Shown one piece after another: positions 23,881-29,001 of a stretch of 29,001 nt of DNA. The DNA comes from an uncultured Methanobrevibacter sp. (GTDB lineage: Archaea > Methanobacteriota > Methanobacteria > Methanobacteriales > Methanobacteriaceae). The notes under the pieces were generated by a model. That model made no database searches. It saw only the letters and a list, made by a program, of their open reading frames with translations, and was not told the DNA's origin. The stretch is taken from positions 1 through 29,001 of the forward strand of contig CACZNW010000045.1 in NCBI GenBank assembly GCA_902782595.1, given 5' to 3'. Each line of letters opens with the position of its first letter. The first letter of the stretch is position 1. Made by a program: the position numbers and the translations under genes.

Positions 23881-24771
23881 ATGAGAAAATTCTATTTGAT
23901 TTTACCAGTCCTTGCGGGTTTAATGTTTGGATCAAGCGGAATATTCGTTCGGACATTAACCCAGAACGGCATTGATTCAACCACACTCCTTTTTTTAAGG
24001 TTTTCAATAGCTATAATTCCAATTTTAATATCAATTTTAATAACCGATACAGGATTATTGAAGATAAAGATAAAAGACATTCCACTTTTTTTAGTCTGTG
24101 CAGTATGCATTGTAGGACTGAACCTGTGCTATAACGAATCCATGAATACTGTTCCCCTGTCACTTGCAGCAACCCTGCTTTCCACAGCACCTATATTCGT
24201 GCTGATCTTCGCATATGTCCTTTTTGGAGAAAAGATAACCCGGAAAAAATTCATTTGTATGGTTATGGCACTTATAGGTTGTTTATTGATGACCGGCATT
24301 TTGGAGAGCAATCTGGTAAATATTCCAGTGTTTGGAATTGTTTCGGGATTTGGAGCCGCATTATTCTGGGCGGTGTATCTGATGAGTTCAAAAAAGTCCA
24401 TTGAAAATGGAAATCATACATTCACTATCTTATTTTACTCAATAATCCTTATTTCAATTGCTTTAATACCGTTCAGTAGTTTTGGACAAATCAGCAGTTT
24501 TATCAGTACCAATCCCCTAATGACAATTCTTTTTTTAATTATTCACTCCACATTTTCATTTGCACTGCCATATATTTTATCAACCGTAAGTTTGAATTAT
24601 ACCGATTCAGGAGTATCTTCAATATTGCTATCCGGTTCGGAGCCGTTTGCAGCACTGCTATTTGGATTTTTAATATATGGCGAAATACCGACCATTTTAA
24701 TGTTTACCGGATTTGTTTTGACAATAATTGCAATGATAATGCTGAGTCAAAGGGAAGATGTGAAAAATTAA
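23881..24771 (+). CDS. DMT-superfamily transporter with two EamA domains
   Basis: About 296 residues and ten membrane helices in two tandem EamA halves. The first opens with PVLAGLMFGSSGIFVRTLTQ and includes LSLAATLLSTAPIFVLIFAY and LFGEKITRKKF. The second starts near FGIVSGFGAALFWAVYLMSS and includes SILLSGSEPFAALLFGFLIY. These are exporters or importers of metabolites such as amino acids; the substrate is not predictable. ATG 23881 lies 5 bases after the previous stop and puts the first helix at the N-terminus, so it is preferred to the overlapping ATG at 23848. Confidence 0.88.
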   Translation: MRKFYLILPVLAGLMFGSSGIFVRTLTQNGIDSTTLLFLRFSIAIIPILISILITDTGLLKIKIKDIPLFLVCAVCIVGLNLCYNESMNTVPLSLAATLLSTAPIFVLIFAYVLFGEKITRKKFICMVMALIGCLLMTGILESNLVNIPVFGIVSGFGAALFWAVYLMSSKKSIENGNHTFTILFYSIILISIALIPFSSFGQISSFISTNPLMTILFLIIHSTFSFALPYILSTVSLNYTDSGVSSILLSGSEPFAALLFGFLIYGEIPTILMFTGFVLTIIAMIMLSQREDVKN

Positions 24772-25171
24772 TCGCAATCATAAAGAGAGATTTCAACTGT
24801 ACTGCTTGAAATTAAAAAATAATCTGAATAAAACTTATTTAAGCCAAATAATCCGAAAACATACTCAAAATATTGATTTACTCGCAGATAATCCCTATAC
24901 AGTAATTGTCAAATATCCTTTAAAAATGACAAAAACACTTATAAAAATCACAATATTTAAAAATTACAATAAATAACCGTATACTCCATGATTAAAACAT
25001 TGACAATTCCCGGTTTAATATAAAAATATAATATAAAAAATCCCCTTTTTCAATGAAAAACACAGTTACTGGAAAAAAATTTCATTCAAGAAAATTAATT
25101 AAATCAACCGGAATTACAATAAAAGCCAAAATTTACAAAAACTTATTAATTTAAAAAATAAACTTTAACAT
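24772..25171 (+). other. 400-base AT-rich intergenic region without a gene
   Basis: I see no ORF of note, no tRNA-like structure and no clear terminator hairpin here. CTTATAAAAATC near 24938-24950 and TTAATTTAAAAAAT near 25145-25158 are TATA-like. The second is at the distance expected for a leaderless transcript of the glycosyltransferase gene, which has no Shine-Dalgarno. Confidence 0.4.
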
Positions 25172-27064
25172 ATGATTTTAAGCATTATCATACCTACCTA
25201 CAATGAAGAAGAATACCTCCCAGTTTTATTGGAAAGTATTAAAAAGCAAAGTTTTAAGGATTATGAGATTATAGTTGCAGATGCCAACTCAACTGACAGG
25301 ACAAGAGAAATCGCCGAATCCTATGGGTGTATTGTAGTTGATGGAGGATTGCCTGCAGCAGGTAGGAACAATGGTGCTAAAGTAGCTACAGGAGAATACT
25401 TATTATTCCTTGATTCTGATTTGGAGCTTACTGATGATTATTTAAGAAATGTCCTGTATGAATTTAGAATGGAAAGGCTTGGAATCGGAATTACTCAGAT
25501 GCTTCCGATGTCAAGGAAGGTGGATGACAAACTGTTCCATGACTTTGCCAATTACTTTATGATAAGTGTTGAAAACATCAAGCCACACGGTGCCGGATGT
25601 TACGGAATCATTGTAAGAAAGGAACTCCATGATGCCTGCGGAGGATTTGATGAGTCTTTAACATTTGGAGAGGATACCGATTATATCGAAAGACTGGCAA
25701 AAAAAGAGCGATTTAGAGTATTGAGAAATGCCAAAATTGGTGTTTCAACCAGAAGACTGGAAGAAGAAGGTATTGAAACATTAATCAGACAATACGGGAA
25801 AAGTACTGTTAATGACTTTTTAGGAAAACGAACTGATGCTGCCGAACTGGACTACAATTTTGATCATGGCCATGAACGTCTCACAGCACCACGGCTTGAA
25901 AGACTGAGCAGGGCAACAGATAGAGTCAATCAGATTAAAGAAAATTACGATGACTCCGTTCAAAAAATAAATGCCGCCAAATCTCATTTTAGAATTAGAA
26001 AAATCCGGCAAAAAAAAGTGGTTTTTTACAGTGTCTGCGGCGAGGGAATGGGACATGCAATCCGCAGTGGAGTTATTATTGATAGAATTAAGGAAAAGTA
26101 TGATGTTTATATTTTTTCAAGTGACAGGGCATATGAATATCTGAATTCCAAATTCGACAATGTGTATGAAATTGGCGGATTCAACACAGTTTATATCAAC
26201 AATAAGGTGAATAACCTCCAGACATTGGCAAATGCCATTAAAAGAAATCCTACAAATATGAAAGTAGGATATGATATATTGTATAAAAAAGCAAGGAAAA
26301 TAAGGCCGGATGTGATTGTTACTGATTTTGAAATCTATGCAACAAGCGTTGCCAAGCTGTTGAGCATTCCACTGATAAGTCTGGACAATATTCACATGAT
26401 TACCCAGGCTAAAATTAAATACCCATCAAATAAGCGTATAGAAATGCTTAAAGCGAAGGGAGTGATTAAGACATATGTAGTAAAGCCGAAATTCCATATA
26501 TTAACCAGTTTCTTCTATCCTCCTATAAGAGCCCGGAAGAATGCAGTTATTTACCCGCCGGTCATTCGTGAAGACATACTTGAATTAAAACCAAAAAAAG
26601 GAGATCATATCATCGTTTATCAGACAAGTAAGGAAAGTGTTAAACTTGTCCGTAGACTCAAAGCTCTCAAAGACGAACAATTCATCATTTATGGGTTCAA
26701 TACCAACAATACTGACGGAAACCTAACTTATAAAGAGTTTAATGAAGATGAATTTTATGAAGATTTGTCCTCAGCCAAAGCAGTTATCTGCAATGGAGGA
26801 TTTACATTCATATCCGAAGCGATTTATCTTAAAAAACCTATTTACTCCGTTCCGGCTATTGGAAACTTTGAACAGACACTTAACGGTTATTATGTGCAGC
26901 GTTTAGGTTATGGCGAATACCATGAAGTCATGAATGCTTCAAGAGTTAAAAACTTTTTAACTCGTCTTCCAAAATATCAGAGCAAACTGGAGAAAGTTAA
27001 AAAAACAAATAACGACGGAATTATTAAAGAACTGATTTACAGGATTGAAAAATATTCAAGGTGA
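25172..27064 (+). CDS. Two-domain glycosyltransferase: GT2 fused to a GT-B (GT28-like) domain
   Basis: 630 residues. Residues 1-235 are a GT-A family 2 transferase: SIIIPTYNEEEYL at the start, VADANSTDRT (36-43), the metal-binding LFLDSDLELT (Asp81, Asp83) and GGFDESLTFGEDTDYIERL (157-175). A charged helical linker (about 236-280) joins a GT-B domain. That domain starts KKVVFYSVCGEGMGHAIRSG (GEGMGHAIRS at 290-299) and has the donor-site motif CNGGFTFISEA (540-550) and PAIGNFEQTLNGYYVQRLG, as in GT28/UDP-glycosyltransferase-like proteins. It could add two sugars in succession to a lipid, glycoprotein or wall precursor. No membrane helix is seen. Donor and acceptor are unknown. Confidence 0.88.
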   Translation: MILSIIIPTYNEEEYLPVLLESIKKQSFKDYEIIVADANSTDRTREIAESYGCIVVDGGLPAAGRNNGAKVATGEYLLFLDSDLELTDDYLRNVLYEFRMERLGIGITQMLPMSRKVDDKLFHDFANYFMISVENIKPHGAGCYGIIVRKELHDACGGFDESLTFGEDTDYIERLAKKERFRVLRNAKIGVSTRRLEEEGIETLIRQYGKSTVNDFLGKRTDAAELDYNFDHGHERLTAPRLERLSRATDRVNQIKENYDDSVQKINAAKSHFRIRKIRQKKVVFYSVCGEGMGHAIRSGVIIDRIKEKYDVYIFSSDRAYEYLNSKFDNVYEIGGFNTVYINNKVNNLQTLANAIKRNPTNMKVGYDILYKKARKIRPDVIVTDFEIYATSVAKLLSIPLISLDNIHMITQAKIKYPSNKRIEMLKAKGVIKTYVVKPKFHILTSFFYPPIRARKNAVIYPPVIREDILELKPKKGDHIIVYQTSKESVKLVRRLKALKDEQFIIYGFNTNNTDGNLTYKEFNEDEFYEDLSSAKAVICNGGFTFISEAIYLKKPIYSVPAIGNFEQTLNGYYVQRLGYGEYHEVMNASRVKNFLTRLPKYQSKLEKVKKTNNDGIIKELIYRIEKYSR

Positions 27065-27180
27065 GAATTATTATAACATGTAACGTGTGCGGACATCTGA
27101 ATGACCCATCAAATGCAATATGTGAAAATTGCGGGTCTGACTTATCCGACAGTATTGACTGGTGTGGAGATTATGACTAA
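27061..27180 (+). CDS. 39-residue zinc-ribbon protein overlapping the glycosyltransferase end
   Basis: The frame begins at GTG 27061, which overlaps the TGA of the glycosyltransferase gene (GTGA), and ends at TAA 27178-27180. It encodes a near-complete zinc ribbon: CNVCG, then 13 residues later CENCG, and an acidic tail (SDSIDWCGDYD). AAGGTGA surrounds the start, so the ribosome binding site and start codon are partly the same bases; the start is therefore uncertain. The four-base overlap suggests translational coupling. It overlaps the end of the opposing gene by four bases. Function unknown. Confidence 0.6.
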   Translation: MRIIITCNVCGHLNDPSNAICENCGSDLSDSIDWCGDYD

Positions 27181-27641
27181 AGATTATCCGAATCTTTAAT
27201 CTTAATTGTTTGTGAAATCTCCTTTAACAAATTCAAATCTTCACCAATCAGAATTATATCAGCTTTATCCTGACGAATTACACATTTGTAATTGGTTTTA
27301 TTCTTTAGTGAAAATGAATAGATTTGTTCATTACTTGAATTTGAAATGGGTACGACATTATCCCCGATTAGAGAATCTGTTAAATTTTTGTTTATGATTA
27401 TGCCCGAAAAGGCATCTGAATAGTTTCCTTTATTCTGATAATATTTCATTCCATCGGCTTCATTTTTAATTTTGAAATCTGAACCCTTTGGAGTGTCGAT
27501 TTCAAAAAGTTTGAAGTCATGTGTTTTTAAAGGAATGTCAGCGGATTCAACAATTTTTTCAGAAGAGCTGAAAATCAGTACTGCACCCGTGACAATTAAA
27601 ATAACCGCCACTACAGCAATAATTAAAAATTTCTTGTCCAT
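27177..27641 (-). CDS. Small membrane-anchored or secreted protein, unrecognised
   Basis: 154 residues. One hydrophobic helix (about 5-25, LIIAVVAVILIVTGAVLIF) anchors the N-terminus, leaving about 125 residues outside. The outer part has a beta-rich pattern with IDTPKGSDFKIKNE, YSFSLKNKTNYKCVIRQDKA and a closing helix. This resembles small extracytoplasmic proteins common in Methanobacteriales, but I cannot name a family. AAAGGAGG gives a strong ribosome binding site. It lies downstream of the TFB gene on the same strand, past that gene's terminator, so it is probably a separate unit. Its end converges on the zinc-ribbon ORF. Confidence 0.7.
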   Translation of the reverse strand: MDKKFLIIAVVAVILIVTGAVLIFSSSEKIVESADIPLKTHDFKLFEIDTPKGSDFKIKNEADGMKYYQNKGNYSDAFSGIIINKNLTDSLIGDNVVPISNSSNEQIYSFSLKNKTNYKCVIRQDKADIILIGEDLNLLKEISQTIKIKDSDNL

Positions 27642-27660
27642 TTAAAAGAAACCTCCTTTA

Positions 27661-27706
27661 AAATAAAAAAAAGTGTGATTAATAAAGTATTTTTACTTCA
27701 TTAATC
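27661..27706 (-). terminator. Hairpin and T-tract terminator of the gar1-tfb unit
   Basis: On the minus strand a 13-bp stem with one G-T pair (27694-27706 with 27677-27689) and a four-base loop is followed by CACACTTTTTTTTATTTT. It lies 15 bases after the TFB stop codon. Confidence 0.7.
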
Positions 27707-27720
27707 TAAAAAGGGTTAAC

Positions 27721-28713
27721 TTATAAAGTTACACCCATTTCCAGTTGTTCTGTTAATTCTTTGTATCTATTACGGATAGTTACTTCAGTAACTCCGGCAA
27801 TATCAGCCACATCTCTTTGGGTTTTTCTCTCACCAAGCAAAACGGATGCAATATATAATGCAGCTGCAGCCACACCGGTTGGACCTCTTCCTGAAGTTAA
27901 TCCTTTTTCCATTGCTTTTTCAATGATTTCAATAGCTTTGGATTGTGCTTCACCTGAAAGTCCGAGTTCTGATGCAAATCTTGGTACATAGTCTACCGGA
28001 GAAGTTGGCGGAAGTTTAATATTCAACTCACGGGTGAGGAACCGGTATGTTCTTCCAACTTCTTTTTTGGTTACACGAGAGACTTCAGCTATTTCATCAA
28101 GGGTACGGGGTACGTTACATCGCCTGCATGCCGCATATAGAGAAGCGGCAACTACGCCTTCTATACTTCTTCCTCTGATAAGTTTGTTGTCCACTGCACT
28201 TCTATATACTACACTTGCAGCTTCCCTTACGCTTCTTGGAAGTCCCAGTCTTGAAGAGTCACGGTCAAGTTCACTTAATGCGAAAGCCAGATTCCTTTCT
28301 GTAGCTCCGGAAATTCTGATTTTTCTTTGCCATTTCCTTAATCTGTACCATTGAGCTCTGTTTCTTGCAGGAATATCACGACCGTAAATATCTTTGTTTC
28401 TCCAATCAATCATTGTACTTAGACCTTTATCGTGAATAGTATAGGTAATTGGAGCTCCAACTCTTGTACGTTTATCTCTCTGTTCGTGGTCAAATGCTCT
28501 CCATTCAGGACCCATATCTACAAGATTTTCATCAATGACTAATCCACAACGAGCACATACAACTTCAGCTCTTTCATAGTCACCTATTAATTCTTCTGAA
28601 CCACATTCTGGGCATATTGTCTGTTTAGAATCATCGTAAACATCACTTTGTCTTCGATTTCCAGTTGTTCTTCTGCGTCCCCTGACAGGGGCTTCTTTTA
28701 CCTTTTGTGCCGT
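27721..28713 (-). CDS. tfb: Transcription initiation factor B (TFB), probable ACG start
   Basis: TFB bridges TBP-bound promoter DNA and RNA polymerase. From the proposed start it has 330 residues: a basic N-terminus (AQKVKEAPVRGRRRTTGNRR), a zinc ribbon (Cys34, Cys37, Cys53, Cys56; CPECG and CARCG), the B-finger block GPEWRAFDHEQRDKRTR, two cyclin folds, and a final helix-turn-helix (VADIAGVTEVTIRNRYKEL). The zinc ribbon is conserved, yet its frame holds no ATG, GTG or TTG upstream; the frame is closed by TAG at 28734-28732. ACG at 28713 lies 8 bases after GGAGG and is followed by GCA, a common second codon. The first ATG (28515) would delete the zinc ribbon. Identity is certain; the start is inferred. 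It overlaps the gar1 end. Confidence 0.93.
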   Translation of the reverse strand, partial: TAQKVKEAPVRGRRRTTGNRRQSDVYDDSKQTICPECGSEELIGDYERAEVVCARCGLVIDENLVDMGPEWRAFDHEQRDKRTRVGAPITYTIHDKGLSTMIDWRNKDIYGRDIPARNRAQWYRLRKWQRKIRISGATERNLAFALSELDRDSSRLGLPRSVREAASVVYRSAVDNKLIRGRSIEGVVAASLYAACRRCNVPRTLDEIAEVSRVTKKEVGRTYRFLTRELNIKLPPTSPVDYVPRFASELGLSGEAQSKAIEIIEKAMEKGLTSGRGPTGVAAAALYIASVLLGERKTQRDVADIAGVTEVTIRNRYKELTEQLEMGVTL

Positions 28714-28985
28714 GGTTTCATCCTCCTTTTTCTAGGTTTTTTGGATTTTGGTTTTGATACAAATAGTTTTTCGCCACAATTTTTCCGTATTTGTTTTCTA
28801 TTGGCTGATTTGAACAAGCGAATAGAAACATATGGCTTTTTAGTAGGTCCAAAAACATAACTTACTTTACCAATTTTGTTTTTATTGCTGTCAAAAACAA
28901 TTCCTCCAGGTGAAGGTGTTTTATCAGACCTTGCTATTAATTTTCCAGAGTTTGCTATATGCAAACTGTTTCCTAAAAATTTCAT
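28698..28985 (-). CDS. gar1: H/ACA ribonucleoprotein protein Gar1
   Basis: 95 residues from ATG 28985; a TTG at 28994 is in frame but less likely. It shows the archaeal Gar1 beta-barrel: FLGNSLHIANSGKLIARSD, then PSPGGIVFDSNKNKIGKVSY, VFGPTKKPYVSIRL, and a basic tail (KPKSKKPRKRRMKPRHKR). Gar1 joins Cbf5, Nop10 and L7Ae in the H/ACA particle, which guides RNA pseudouridylation. Gar1 lies directly upstream of TFB in many euryarchaea. Here the last 16 bases overlap the proposed TFB coding region, and the Shine-Dalgarno of TFB lies inside gar1, so the genes are translationally coupled. Confidence 0.93.
   Translation of the reverse strand: MKFLGNSLHIANSGKLIARSDKTPSPGGIVFDSNKNKIGKVSYVFGPTKKPYVSIRLFKSANRKQIRKNCGEKLFVSKPKSKKPRKRRMKPRHKR
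28722..28726 (-). promoter_or_regulatory. Shine-Dalgarno site that points to the TFB start
   Basis: GGAGG (within AAAAAGGAGG on the minus strand) lies inside the gar1 coding region, 8 bases before the ACG at 28713. The ATG that directly follows it (28721) has no spacing and is in the gar1 frame, which ends after eight codons. The site makes sense only as the signal for TFB translation. Confidence 0.65.
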
Positions 28986-29001
28986 AAAATCCAACTTAAA
29001 A

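Noticed and set aside
22777..24401. Minus-strand ORFs opposite the membrane-protein and transporter genes
   Set aside because: They mirror hydrophobic sense codons. The sense frames have clear membrane helices and EamA motifs.
24772..25171. Possible noncoding RNA in the gap before the glycosyltransferase
   Set aside because: The region is uniformly AT-rich without GC-richer stems, a tRNA-like pattern or a clear terminator, so nothing supports an RNA gene.
28698..28731. Programmed -1 frameshift producing a Gar1-TFB fusion
   Set aside because: The AAAAAGG stretch only partly fits a slippery site (A-site AGG would re-pair poorly), and the Shine-Dalgarno before ACG gives a simpler explanation. 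Kept only as a minor alternative.

Overview
The window looks like a chromosomal segment of a low-GC methanogenic archaeon of the order Methanobacteriales, most likely Methanobrevibacter or a close relative. The evidence is: archaeal housekeeping genes (TFB, Gar1, archaeal-type UMP kinase, ZPR1-type zinc finger protein, a histone-fold protein); a cyclic 2,3-diphosphoglycerate pathway enzyme; very large adhesin-like surface proteins with DUF11 and beta-helix repeats; a pseudomurein-binding-like domain; archaeal GGTGAT/GGAGG ribosome binding sites; and AT-rich intergenic DNA with TTTATATA-like boxes. The genus is inferred from gene content, not from a database search.

Layout. 1-1326 (minus) is a decaying accessory cluster: a partial gene, an unrecognised beta-propeller-like protein and a frameshifted ORF, apparently one transcription unit. 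1509-3054 (plus) is an overlapping pair, 2-phosphoglycerate kinase and a ZPR1 zinc finger protein. 3055-3554 holds a second gene remnant and otherwise no gene. 3555-3989 (minus) encodes a histone-fold protein with a predicted C-terminal coiled coil and acidic tails. 4252-9192 (minus) is a 1646-residue adhesin-like protein that ends at a clear hairpin terminator. Divergent from it, 9662-11517 (plus) carries a membrane-anchored pseudomurein-binding-like protein followed by an AqpZ-type aquaporin. 11651-14500 (plus) is a tight five-gene operon: UMP kinase, TatD nuclease, a small zinc-ribbon membrane protein, a YbjQ protein, and a membrane protein ending in a YbjQ-like domain. 14631-15419 is a lone YcgL-type nucleotidyltransferase. 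15453-16634 (minus) pairs a TSUP permease with a TPR protein.

16844-22624 (plus) holds two tandem adhesin-like proteins; the first has a C-terminal membrane anchor and the second a very lysine-rich C-terminal domain and no anchor. 22790-24771 has an unrecognised membrane protein and a DMT/EamA transporter. 25172-27180 has a two-domain glycosyltransferase (GT2 plus GT-B) overlapped by a 39-residue zinc-ribbon ORF. 27177-28985 (minus) has a small anchored protein of unknown function, then TFB and Gar1.

The theme is cell-surface biology (adhesins, wall binding, glycosyltransferase, transporters) interleaved with core information-processing genes. I see no CRISPR array, tRNA, rRNA, insertion sequence or complete defence system. 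The points most worth checking are the TFB gene, whose conserved zinc ribbon lies upstream of any ATG, GTG or TTG in its frame; the histone variant; the glycosyltransferase fusion with its overlapping micro-ORF; and the two frameshifted remnants.
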